A DNA stretch of 64,000 nt from an uncultured Sphingomonadaceae bacterium (GTDB lineage: Bacteria; Pseudomonadota; Alphaproteobacteria; Sphingomonadales; Sphingomonadaceae). The DNA is taken from positions 714,506 to 778,505 of the forward strand of contig CANMGU010000002.1 in the NCBI GenBank assembly GCA_947497455.1. Reading direction: 5' to 3'. The notes beneath the pieces were generated by a model. That model had not been told where the DNA came from. It was given only the letters and a program-made list of their open reading frames with translations, and made no database searches. Below, piece after piece: positions 27,111 through 34,844 of the stretch (its first letter is position 1; each line of letters begins with the position of its first letter). The position numbers and the translations under genes were made by a program.

Positions 27111-28073
27111 ATGGGCGGCATTTCATCACAAACTGAAGTGGCAGATGCTGCGCCCGTAATTGTGGGCAGCGCAACCCCGGCGGATCTGAATATTCAGTCC
27201 CGCAACCGGCACTTTGCCAACGCGGTGATGGAGCGTCGGCACTGGGTTGGTGGCGATCCTTACGCCACTGCCTTTTTCAACGCCTTGTCGATCACATTTC
27301 CAAAAGGTGAGACCTTTTTCATGAAGGTTCTCAAGCAATATCGCGACGAAGTACCGGAAAAACTTGCCCGGGAAATTCGCGGCTTTGTCCAACAAGAGGC
27401 CGTGCACAGCCGCGAGCATTTGTTTTTCAACAAACATATTGAAGAATCTGATTTTGATATTTCACGGCTGGAACAGACGCTGAGTGATGTCATCGATAAT
27501 ATCGCCAGCAAGCCGCTTATCATGCAGCTGGTTGCGACAACCTGTCTTGAACATTTGACCGCTATCATGGCGGCTGAATTTATTGCCAATCCCAAGCATT
27601 TTCAGGACGCCGACGAAGAGCAGCGCAAAATGTGGCTTTGGCATGCTTCTGAAGAAGTGGAGCATAAAGGTGTTGCTTACGATACCTGGCTGTACGCGAC
27701 CAGAGACTGGAGCCGGGCAAGACGCTGGGCAACCAAATCGCTGTTCATGGTCCGCATTTCGCTCGGATTCGCGAAGAACCGCACAAAAGGGATTTTTGAT
27801 CTTTTGCGGCAAGACGGCATTTCGGGTCCGCGCGCATGGTTTGGCTTTCTTCACTATGCACTGATTGGTCCTGCCCCATTCCGGCGGACCCTATTGCCGT
27901 GGTTCCACTTTTTCCTACCCGGTTTTCACCCCTGGAACAAAGATGACCGAGGGCTGATACAGCTGGCCGAAAGCGAATATGAAGCTGCGATCATGGATCC
28001 GTCCGAACAAGACGACAATATTGCCACTTTGGGCAAGCATGAAACGAAGAAACCGCTAAACAAGGTCGCGTAA
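27111..28073 (+). CDS. Metal-dependent hydrolase family protein (PF10118-like), copy 2
   Basis: 320 residues, a paralogue of the protein at 20306-21244. Shared motifs: DPYATAFFNALSITFPKGE, QEAVHSREHLFFNKHIEES, TTCLEHLTAIMAAEFIANP, EVEHKGVAYDTWLYATRDW and FFLPGFHPWNKDDR. The His/Glu pattern suggests a di-metal helical bundle. The start has a strong AGGAGG site upstream. The leader (26930-27110) is rich in TTAAC half-sites resembling CtrA half-boxes. No regulator is adjacent, unlike copy 1. Function unknown. Confidence 0.75.
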   Translation: MGGISSQTEVADAAPVIVGSATPADLNIQSRNRHFANAVMERRHWVGGDPYATAFFNALSITFPKGETFFMKVLKQYRDEVPEKLAREIRGFVQQEAVHSREHLFFNKHIEESDFDISRLEQTLSDVIDNIASKPLIMQLVATTCLEHLTAIMAAEFIANPKHFQDADEEQRKMWLWHASEEVEHKGVAYDTWLYATRDWSRARRWATKSLFMVRISLGFAKNRTKGIFDLLRQDGISGPRAWFGFLHYALIGPAPFRRTLLPWFHFFLPGFHPWNKDDRGLIQLAESEYEAAIMDPSEQDDNIATLGKHETKKPLNKVA

Positions 28074-28078
28074 CCGGT

Positions 28079-28630
28079 TCACGCTGCTAGCGGTCGGACG
28101 ACGTCGCTTTCCATGTCGCACTCCAGAGACAGTTGAAATTCAACTGCAGCAACCGAGCTGTTGCGTCCCTTGCTAAATCTGGGTGCTGTGCGACCTGTGC
28201 GCCGGAAACCCAATTTTGTGAGGACATTTCCCGAAGCCGGATTATCGACAAAATGACTGGCGACTATCTCGCGGTGACCAAGGGCTTTGGCCGTCTGTAG
28301 AGCAGCGTGCCCTGCTTCGGTAGCATAGCCGAGGCCCCAATGATCACGGCCAATCCAATAACCCAGCTCGACGCTGCCGTCAGCCATCACATCGATACCG
28401 CAAGTCCCAACTAGGCAAGGGGAACCCGCCGTGCGCCGGTAGATCAACCAGCGCGGGCTTTTGGGGTCATGTGGCAGCGACAGGAAATGATCGGCATCAT
28501 CGCGATTATAAGGCCATGGCGCGCTCGCCAGATTGCGAACAATCGCTTCGTCATTAATCGCGCGGAATAGCGCATCGGCATCTTCGGGCCAACCTGGTCT
28601 CAACAATAATCTTGGCGTTCTAGCAAACAT
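28079..28630 (-). CDS. GNAT-family N-acetyltransferase (RimJ/RimL-like)
   Basis: 183 residues. It opens with TPRLLLRPGWPEDADALFRA, the hallmark start of the RimJ/RimL-type GNAT subgroup, and the acetyl-CoA loop region reads YWIGRDHWGLGYATEAGHAAL. The second half ends in NPASGNVLTKLGFRRTG, also typical. It probably acetylates the N-terminus of a protein or a small amine. It converges on the PF10118 copy 2 gene with 5 bp between them. Confidence 0.85.
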   Translation of the reverse strand: MFARTPRLLLRPGWPEDADALFRAINDEAIVRNLASAPWPYNRDDADHFLSLPHDPKSPRWLIYRRTAGSPCLVGTCGIDVMADGSVELGYWIGRDHWGLGYATEAGHAALQTAKALGHREIVASHFVDNPASGNVLTKLGFRRTGRTAPRFSKGRNSSVAAVEFQLSLECDMESDVVRPLAA

Positions 28631-28751
28631 CGGGACTCTCCATTTTTTGGCTAACCTTGGCCAAAGTCAAAATTAACTGCCCCTGTGTTGGCATGACCGG
28701 CCCCTACAATGGGCCGATGACAACGCAGTGACATTTTCGACAGGGAGAGAC

Positions 28752-28782
28752 AAAAAAAGGGAGAGGGGGTGACCCTCTCCCT
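28752..28782 (-). terminator. Intrinsic terminator after rplU-rpmA
   Basis: A 10-bp perfect stem (AGGGAGAGGG with CCCTCTCCCT) and a five-base loop; on the leftward strand it is followed by seven Ts. It lies about 70 bp after the rpmA stop. Confidence 0.9.
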
Positions 28783-28851
28783 GAAATTTGGTGGTTCTTT
28801 TTGAACCATCCGGGTCATCCCTCAAAGGACAACCCGTTATCGATTGTCCGG

Positions 28852-29121
28852 TTATTCGGCAGCTTCCGCCATGGCATCGACTGACACATATTTGCGGCCG
28901 AGCTTGCCCTTGTGGAAGGACACTTTGCCATCGACGAGCGCAAATAGAGTGTGGTCCTTGCCCATACCCACATTGCGACCCGGATGGGTCTTGGTGCCGC
29001 GCTGGCGAATAATAATATTGCCGGCCACAACAGCTTCGCTGCCATATTTCTTGACGCCTAAACGGCGGCCTTCTGAATCACGGCCGTTGCGGGACGAGCC
29101 GCCTGCTTTCTTATGTGCCAT
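28852..29121 (-). CDS. rpmA: 50S ribosomal protein L27
   Basis: 89 residues, the usual size. It begins [20 protein letters not shown] and continues with [32 protein letters not shown], the conserved body. L27 reaches the peptidyl transferase centre. It follows rplU after 3 bp, the normal gene order, and is followed by a strong terminator. Confidence 0.98.
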   Translation of the reverse strand: MAHKKAGGSSRNGRDSEGRRLGVKKYGSEAVVAGNIIIRQRGTKTHPGRNVGMGKDHTLFALVDGKVSFHKGKLGRKYVSVDAMAEAAE

Positions 29122-29124
29122 GGT

Positions 29125-29658
29125 TTAGTCCTTCTTCTTCGCAGCTGGCTTTTTAGCAGCTGGCTTTTTTGCTGGAGCCTTTTTGGCAGCAGCTGGTTTT
29201 GCTTCTGTCTTAGCAGCGGCCTTCTTCGCAGCTGGTTTAGCAGCAGCTTTCTTGGCCGGAGCCGCTTTTTTGGCTGGCGCAGCTTTTTTCTCAGCAGCCG
29301 GTTTTTCATCAGCAGGTTTGGCCGCTGCTTTTTTAGGAGCAGCTTTCTTTGCGGCTTTCGCAGCACCGATGGCACTGATCTTCAGCACCGTATGCTGCTG
29401 ACGATGGCCATTTTTGCGGCGATAGTTATGCCGGCGGCGCTTCTTGAAGATAATGACCTTCTCGCCTTTTTCCTGCGCAACAATTTCAGCAGCCACGGTC
29501 AGACCTTTGACGTCTTTCATCTCGCCGCCGTCACCGGCCAGCAAAACATCATCAAGGGTTACCGAATCACCAGCTTCACCAGCTAGTTTCTCGACTGCGA
29601 TTATATCTCCTGCGGCAACACGATATTGTTTACCGCCGGTGCGCACTATAGCGAACAT
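29125..29658 (-). CDS. rplU: 50S ribosomal protein L21 with long Lys/Ala-rich tail
   Basis: 177 residues from the ATG at 29658 ([18 protein letters not shown]); a longer frame adds 13 residues without family similarity. Residues 1-98 are ordinary L21, including [20 protein letters not shown] and ending [10 protein letters not shown]. Residues about 99-177 are an added tail built almost only of Ala, Lys and Pro in AAPAKK-type units, resembling histone-H1-like or PhaF-like basic tails. Ordinary L21 is about 103 residues. The tail should lie on the ribosome surface and bind nucleic acid non-specifically. First gene of the rplU-rpmA operon. Confidence 0.95.
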   Translation of the reverse strand: MFAIVRTGGKQYRVAAGDIIAVEKLAGEAGDSVTLDDVLLAGDGGEMKDVKGLTVAAEIVAQEKGEKVIIFKKRRRHNYRRKNGHRQQHTVLKISAIGAAKAAKKAAPKKAAAKPADEKPAAEKKAAPAKKAAPAKKAAAKPAAKKAAAKTEAKPAAAKKAPAKKPAAKKPAAKKKD

Positions 29659-29877
29659 GGCATTTTTCCGTTTCAATCTTGTGGTTCCAGCGCGCAAGCA
29701 AGGAAACGCGAGTCTCTCGGCTCACGCTGGAAAGATTGCGCAGCTACTAGATGGACATGGCTGTGTCAACCGGTATTGGCCGATTTTCAGGCAAGATTTT
29801 GCTGTCGTCTCATGCCACTGTGACCGCACCGCTATCGCAACATAAAGGCCATTGCCGCATCAAAGGCCTCAGCGTAA

Positions 29878-29899
29878 AGATGATTTCATGAAATCATCT
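29878..29899. promoter_or_regulatory. 22-bp perfect palindrome centred on a start codon
   Basis: AGATGATTTCA followed by its exact reverse complement TGAAATCATCT, with no spacer. The ATG of the lipoprotein gene is at 29888-29890, in the centre. A four-codon reading frame ATG ATT TCA TGA (29880-29891) overlaps the start. In RNA this could hide the start codon; in DNA it could be an operator. Confidence 0.5.
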
Positions 29900-30406
29900 G
29901 TGTTTTTGATGCCCCTTCTTGGTTTGTCATTGTCCGCTTGTGTCATGCAAGAGGGAGATTTTCCATCGCTTGCGAAACGGCCCTATGAGGATAATCCTGC
30001 GATTCCTGCCATGGATATAGCGACGGCTGATCCCATGGAAGCGCTGCCGTCCGCGCTGAGAAACGCGGTTGATACGGCCGTCCAAAAAAGTAACACGGCA
30101 CATCAATCCTTCTTACAGAACCTTCCCAAGGTACAGAAAAGCGTATCGGCAGCGCGCGGTGCTGCACCCTCGAGCGAATCATGGGTGGTGGCTCAAATGG
30201 AACTTTCATCGCTGGAAATGAATCGCAGTCCTTCGGTATCGGCACTGGCAGACCTCGATTCGCTTTTCATGAAGCGGTTGGATCAGGAATTTACCGGTGA
30301 GCAAAAAGGGGCAGCTGACCTTATTGCCAAATCACGGGAAAAAATCGAAGCGCAGGTTATTTCCCAGCAAAGAGAGATTGAGCAGCTAAAATCAGGTATG
30401 CGCTGA
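29888..30406 (+). CDS. Small lipoprotein of unknown function
   Basis: 172 residues from the ATG at 29888. MKSSVFLMPLLGLSLSAC gives a signal peptide with a lipobox (LSAC, Cys18). The mature part is hydrophilic and helical, with a C-terminal coiled-coil-like run (LIAKSREKIEAQVISQQREI). A TTG at 29852 could extend the frame by 12 residues but spoils the signal peptide. No clear ribosome site precedes the ATG, and the start is buried in a 22-bp palindrome, so initiation may be controlled. The family is not recognised. Confidence 0.6.
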   Translation: MKSSVFLMPLLGLSLSACVMQEGDFPSLAKRPYEDNPAIPAMDIATADPMEALPSALRNAVDTAVQKSNTAHQSFLQNLPKVQKSVSAARGAAPSSESWVVAQMELSSLEMNRSPSVSALADLDSLFMKRLDQEFTGEQKGAADLIAKSREKIEAQVISQQREIEQLKSGMR

Positions 30407-30412
30407 CCTGGG

Positions 30413-30970
30413 CTATTTTTGAGCGGCTTCTACCGCTGCTTTATGGGCTTTGGCATTCTCAACATAATGGGCAACACCCATCCGCATGCCCGCAATGGCT
30501 GGTTCTGTCAGATCACGCATATATTTGGCTGGTGATCCCGCCCATAGCTGTCCGGTCGGAATTCGCTTGTTGGGCGTCAATGTCGCGCCAGCGGCTAACA
30601 TCGCGTCGCCCTCAATCACACAGCCATCCATGACCGTGGTGCTGAGACCAACAAAAGCCCGGTCTTCCAGTGTCGCACCGTGCAACATGACCATATGGCC
30701 GACCAGGGCATCCTCACCGATAATTGTCGGATGGCCGTTGGGCGTGACCGGTGTCGCGCTGTCACAGTGAATGGTCGTGCCGTCCTGAATATTGCTGCGC
30801 GCGCCAATTTTAATGAAGTTCACGTCGGCACGGATCACGCAATTATACCAGATGCTAGCCTCTGGCCCGATTTCTACATCGCCAATGATCTTGCAGCCCG
30901 GCGCAATAAAAGCCGATTCGTGGATTTTCGGTGTTTTACCGTTAAACGGCAGGATAAGTGGGTCAGTCAT
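30413..30970 (-). CDS. Gamma-class carbonic anhydrase-like hexapeptide protein
   Basis: 185 residues of left-handed beta-helix built from hexapeptide repeats (HESAFIAPGCKIIGDVEIGP, then VIRADVNFIKIGARSNIQDG). Two His ligand regions are visible: TTIHCD and LVGHMVMLHG. This fits the gamma-carbonic anhydrase/YrdA group, which are trimeric zinc proteins, only some of them active as anhydrases. The start overlaps the end of the GNAT gene by 4 bp (ATGA), placing it third in the hemB-GNAT operon. Confidence 0.85.
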   Translation of the reverse strand: MTDPLILPFNGKTPKIHESAFIAPGCKIIGDVEIGPEASIWYNCVIRADVNFIKIGARSNIQDGTTIHCDSATPVTPNGHPTIIGEDALVGHMVMLHGATLEDRAFVGLSTTVMDGCVIEGDAMLAAGATLTPNKRIPTGQLWAGSPAKYMRDLTEPAIAGMRMGVAHYVENAKAHKAAVEAAQK

Positions 30971-31524
30971 GCGTCAGGTTTCCAGTCCTTGGCTTCAATT
31001 CGGTAGACAATAGTGGGGTTCAAATCTTCACCATAGTTGGGATCATGAAAGTCCAGTTCCGGCCGATGGGTCATGCCGAGCCGTTTCATCAGGCCCCAAG
31101 ATGGTTCATTTCCGGGAACAGTGAGGGCAACGACAAAGGGAGCTTCATGGCGTGTAAAGGCGGCATCCATGGTCGCGGCTGCGGCTTCCTTGGCATAGCC
31201 CTGCCCCCAGACATCCTCGCGCAGCCGCCAACCAATCTCAAAGGCACCAGTTAATTTGGGCTGCGGCGCATTGACTCGTTTCAACCCACAGAAGCCCAAT
31301 AAGGCATCATCGGATTTGCGTTCAACAATCCAGAAGGTATGGCCAAAATCGCGATCATAACCCCTGATTCTTTCAACGGCTTCCAGAAACTTCTCGCGGG
31401 TTTGAACACCGCCGAGCCAGCGTGTGACTTTCGGCGTGTTCAGATATGTCATGAACGGTTCAATATCTTCGTCCCGCCAACCACGCAGGCGCAACCGTTC
31501 GGTTTCCAATATGATATCACTCAT
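30967..31524 (-). CDS. GNAT-family N-acetyltransferase
   Basis: 185 residues from the ATG at 31524, which overlaps the hemB stop by 8 bp; a longer frame has no extra support. It opens MSDIILETERLRLRGWRDED as in RimJ/RimL-like enzymes, has the acetyl-CoA loop region GWRLREDVWGQGYAKEAAAA and the end VPGNEPSWGLMKRLGMTH. Translation is probably coupled to hemB. The substrate is not known. Confidence 0.85.
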   Translation of the reverse strand: MSDIILETERLRLRGWRDEDIEPFMTYLNTPKVTRWLGGVQTREKFLEAVERIRGYDRDFGHTFWIVERKSDDALLGFCGLKRVNAPQPKLTGAFEIGWRLREDVWGQGYAKEAAAATMDAAFTRHEAPFVVALTVPGNEPSWGLMKRLGMTHRPELDFHDPNYGEDLNPTIVYRIEAKDWKPDA

Positions 31525-32518
31525 GGAGAAGCCGGGCCGCATCGGCGGCGAAATAGGTCAGGATGCCAGAACAGCCAGCGCGTTTGAACGCGATCAGCTT
31601 TTCCATCATCAAAGCATCCCGGTCGCCGACGCCAGCTTCTGCACCGGCGCTGACCAGAGCATATTCACCAGACACCTGGTAAGCAAATACCGGAACATTA
31701 AACTCTGTCTTGGCGCGATATATTATGTCGAGATAGGCGAGGCCGGGTTTGACCATCACGCTGTCTGCACCTTCTGCAATGTCGAGGGCGATTTCCCGCA
31801 TCGCTTCATCGCTATTGGCAGCATCCATCTGATAGCTTTTCTTATCCCCTTTCAGGGTGCCGCTCGAACCTACTGCATCGCGGAACGGTCCATAAAAGGC
31901 ACTGGCATATTTGGCGGCATAGGCCATGATCTGGACATTATGATGATGCGCTAGTTCCAGCGTGTCGCGAATAGCTCCAACCCGTCCATCCATCATGTCC
32001 GACGGGGCGATAATATCTGCCCCGGCATTGGCCTGGTTCAGTGCTTGCTTGGTCAGCATATCGAGAGTCCGGTCATTCTCGACATAGCCATTGGCATCGA
32101 TCAACCCGTCTTGGCCATGGGTGGTATAGGGATCGAGCGCGACATCGGTGAGCACGCCAATATCGTCTCCCAACGCATCCTTTACCGCTTTTGTGGCACG
32201 GCACATGAGATTGTCGATATTGAGCGCTTCCGCACCGTCCTCGCTGCGCTTATCGGCCGGTGTGTTCGGGAAGAGGGCGATGCAAGGAATTCCCAGATCA
32301 CGCGCCTCTTTCGCCCGCTCGACAACAAGGTCCACTGACCATCGTGAAACACCGGGGAGCGAGGTGATCGGTTCCTCAACATTGCTGCCCTGTGAGATGA
32401 AGAGAGGCCAGATCAGATCTGCCGGCGTCAGGACATTTTCCCGTACCATGGCTCTGCTCCATGCAGAAACACGAGTGCGGCGCAGGCGGGTGCGAGGAAA
32501 AGCGGAGCTTTGGGTCAT
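31517..32518 (-). CDS. hemB: Delta-aminolevulinic acid dehydratase (porphobilinogen synthase)
   Basis: 333 residues, standard length. Signatures: WPLFISQGSNVEEPITSLPG near the start, ADIIAPSDMMDGRVGAIRD, AAKYASAFYGPFRDA, and the Schiff-base region MVKPGLAYLDII followed by YQVSGEYAL. The Asp-rich metal site (VALDPYTTHGQDGLID) is of the magnesium type rather than the three-Cys zinc type. It joins two aminolevulinate molecules into porphobilinogen in heme and cobamide synthesis. First gene of an operon with overlapping GNAT and carbonic-anhydrase-like genes. Confidence 0.96.
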   Translation of the reverse strand: MTQSSAFPRTRLRRTRVSAWSRAMVRENVLTPADLIWPLFISQGSNVEEPITSLPGVSRWSVDLVVERAKEARDLGIPCIALFPNTPADKRSEDGAEALNIDNLMCRATKAVKDALGDDIGVLTDVALDPYTTHGQDGLIDANGYVENDRTLDMLTKQALNQANAGADIIAPSDMMDGRVGAIRDTLELAHHHNVQIMAYAAKYASAFYGPFRDAVGSSGTLKGDKKSYQMDAANSDEAMREIALDIAEGADSVMVKPGLAYLDIIYRAKTEFNVPVFAYQVSGEYALVSAGAEAGVGDRDALMMEKLIAFKRAGCSGILTYFAADAARLLHE

Positions 32519-32714
32519 GAAGCTTTATATAGAGCGACGATACGCGAGGGCAATTGAAATAGCATCCTGAACAGCTTGCGGTGGGGGATTGCTTCTTTTA
32601 CATCCATCTCAAATAATGTGAAACGTGGACGAAGATGAGTAAAGCCTTCAGATTTTCTCCATCCGCTTCGCTGTTCGTCAACTTTGCTTTCTCTCGTCAA
32701 AAAAGGAACGCTTC

Positions 32715-33032
32715 ATGTCTCACCGGTTTCACTGCGTTGTCCCCGTCGCTCTCGCCGTCACTCTTATCTTGTCTGGATGTGGCAATGCAGATGATGAAAA
32801 CAGCCTGGCAGGTGCGTTCAACAAAAGCTTTGATGAAAGCTGGACGACCGAATTTTTAGCAGGCTGCGTTACCGAATCAACCAAGGCCGGCGCGACCGAA
32901 GAGGCTGCTACGCCGATATGCAATTGCCTGGTTGAAGAGTTGGGTAAATCGTTGGATGGCCTTGGCGAGAAAATGAACCCGCCAGAAGCGAAGTTGGATG
33001 CAGCCACCGAGATTTGCCTCGGAGATGTTTAG
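32715..33032 (+). CDS. Small lipoprotein of unknown function
   Basis: 105 residues. HCVVPVALAVTLILSGCGN is a signal peptide ending in a lipobox (LSGC, Cys22). The mature part has four further cysteines (AGCVTES, PICNCLVEEL, EICLGDV), probably forming two disulfides, and several acidic residues. I do not recognise the family. It converges on the M23 peptidase gene with 11 bp between the two stops. Confidence 0.65.
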   Translation: MSHRFHCVVPVALAVTLILSGCGNADDENSLAGAFNKSFDESWTTEFLAGCVTESTKAGATEEAATPICNCLVEELGKSLDGLGEKMNPPEAKLDAATEICLGDV

Positions 33033-33043
33033 AACCCAGCCGA

Positions 33044-34612
33044 CTAGCTGATCGAAGCCTTTGCCAGCCGATTAATTTCTCGCTGTTGCTTTGGTGCGTT
33101 TGATGCGCTTTTCAAACTTCCCAATGCTGCGCCAGGTGTGACTTGTTTCAGGCGCTGCAATTCACCTTTGAAGCGGCGCAGTTCCTTGCCGCTCAATTCT
33201 GAGCGTTGAACAAATTTGACCGAGTTGGGATTGATCGTGCGACCATTGCGATAGAGTTCATAGTGGAGATGCGGCCCAGTCGATAAGCCTGTTGATCCAA
33301 TATAACCGATAATCTGACCTTTGCGGACGCTGCGGCCATTGCTCACCGCGATCCGGCTCATATGAGCGTAGCCTGAAGCAAGGCCGCCGCTATGTTTGAT
33401 CTTTACAAATTTGCCGTAGCCGCCTTTGCGGCCAGCAAATGTCACTTTGCCATCGGTCACCGCATAAATCGGGGCGCCATAGCCGCCGCCAAAATCAAGG
33501 CCGCTGTGCATGCGCTTATAGCGCAGAATTGGGTGCCGGCGCATGCCATAGCCAGAAGTCTTGCGGCCGCGCGTTGGACGGACAAGTTCGCCACTGGATT
33601 GACCAACGCCGGAAGCTTCGAACCAGTTTGCCCGGCCGCCGCTGGTCCATTTCAGCATCTGCGCTTTCGATTTGCCGCCGCGATCGAGACCAGCATAAAG
33701 CAGCTCACCAACTTCGACTTCGCCGGTTTCAGCGCGGCGATAACCCAATATGATATCAAACTCGTCCGTCGATCGAATATCACGGGACACGGACATTTTT
33801 TTGCCGATCACCCGGAGATATTTTTGGACAGCTTCGGTCGGTGCGCCAGCCGCGCGAGCAGAGCGGTAGAGGCTTGAACCAACCACACCTTTGATACGCA
33901 GGGGCGTGTCATCGACCATGATCGGTTTGCGGTTGAGCTTTAGCGCACCATCGCTGCGGACCACTTCCAGATTTAAATCAAAGCGAGCACGAAACGCCAG
34001 TTGGTCTAGCGGTCGAGGCTGGTTTTTCGCAGGACGGCGGCCGAGGATTACATCAATTTTGGTGCCCGGCTTAATTTCGCCTAAAGAAACAGCACCAGAA
34101 ACCATCTCGGTCACGTCGCTTGCTTCCTGGTTGGCCACTCCGGCCCGTTGCAATACCCGGCGCAGGCTATCGCCACGGCCCAAGGTTGCTACCAGCTCGA
34201 TGGATGGACGCTCGGGGCTCTGTGCGAGCGGTCGCACGGCGTCGGTGGCGGCCATCCGGATGCCGGTGTCGCCTCCATAAGCAAGCGGGGCAATGGTCTG
34301 AGATCGTGCTTGATCGGCGCGGGCGCCGGTTAGTGCAGCACTTTGATGACCTCTGATAGGGCCAAAATCCGGTAAGCAAGAGATAGCGACACTGCAAAGC
34401 AGAACCAAAGTGGCGAGGCCGCGCAGCCAGGTGAAGCTTCCGATATCCTGACCAAGATCAGGGACCCAATCGGTCTGCGCTAGCCTTTCTTGCCAATTCT
34501 CGATCCTGCTGGACCAGGGCTCGGGCATGACAAATACCGGCGCGGGTGGGTCTGCTGCAATGGCGGCAGCCCCATTTCCCTGATCGGCAAGCATGTCGAT
34601 ACTCTTGAACAA
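33044..34612 (-). CDS. M23-family (LytM-like) peptidoglycan peptidase, membrane-anchored
   Basis: 522 residues from the TTG at 34612, which has AAGGGG five bases upstream; an ATG at 34594 and an earlier TTG at 34666 are alternatives. One membrane segment (LRGLATLVLLCSVAISCL) is followed by a LysM/OapA-like region (IELVATLGRGDSLRRVLQRA). The C-terminal M23 domain has HSGLDFGGGYGAPIYAV and GPHLHYELYRNGRTINP, containing the zinc ligands HxxxD and HxH. It should cut peptide cross-links in the wall or activate amidases. A perfect CtrA-type box lies about 84-99 bp upstream, suggesting cell-cycle control. Confidence 0.85.
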   Translation of the reverse strand: MFKSIDMLADQGNGAAAIAADPPAPVFVMPEPWSSRIENWQERLAQTDWVPDLGQDIGSFTWLRGLATLVLLCSVAISCLPDFGPIRGHQSAALTGARADQARSQTIAPLAYGGDTGIRMAATDAVRPLAQSPERPSIELVATLGRGDSLRRVLQRAGVANQEASDVTEMVSGAVSLGEIKPGTKIDVILGRRPAKNQPRPLDQLAFRARFDLNLEVVRSDGALKLNRKPIMVDDTPLRIKGVVGSSLYRSARAAGAPTEAVQKYLRVIGKKMSVSRDIRSTDEFDIILGYRRAETGEVEVGELLYAGLDRGGKSKAQMLKWTSGGRANWFEASGVGQSSGELVRPTRGRKTSGYGMRRHPILRYKRMHSGLDFGGGYGAPIYAVTDGKVTFAGRKGGYGKFVKIKHSGGLASGYAHMSRIAVSNGRSVRKGQIIGYIGSTGLSTGPHLHYELYRNGRTINPNSVKFVQRSELSGKELRRFKGELQRLKQVTPGAALGSLKSASNAPKQQREINRLAKASIS

Positions 34613-34695
34613 ATGCACCCCTTGGCGACGCTGTCTTATCAACGCAAAGACAGAACTCCATCGCAATGTTGTTTCTGTCTCTGTGAAGGAACAAG

Positions 34696-34711
34696 GTTAA
34701 TGTCAATTTAA
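34696..34711 (-). promoter_or_regulatory. CtrA-type binding box upstream of the M23 peptidase
   Basis: On the leftward strand the sequence reads TTAA, ATTGACA, TTAAC, a perfect match to the CtrA consensus TTAA-N7-TTAAC. It lies upstream of a cell-wall peptidase, a gene class that CtrA often controls in alphaproteobacteria. Confidence 0.5.
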
Positions 34712-34844
34712 GATCCGGCCCAGAACGCGCGCTATGCGGTAAAACGTGTAAAATCGCCGATATCCGGCCAGGTGCCCAAGAATCTTACTGTTTCTCAACT
34801 GAAATTGCTTGCCAGTTTGGTGAAGATACGGTGAGATAGCGGCA

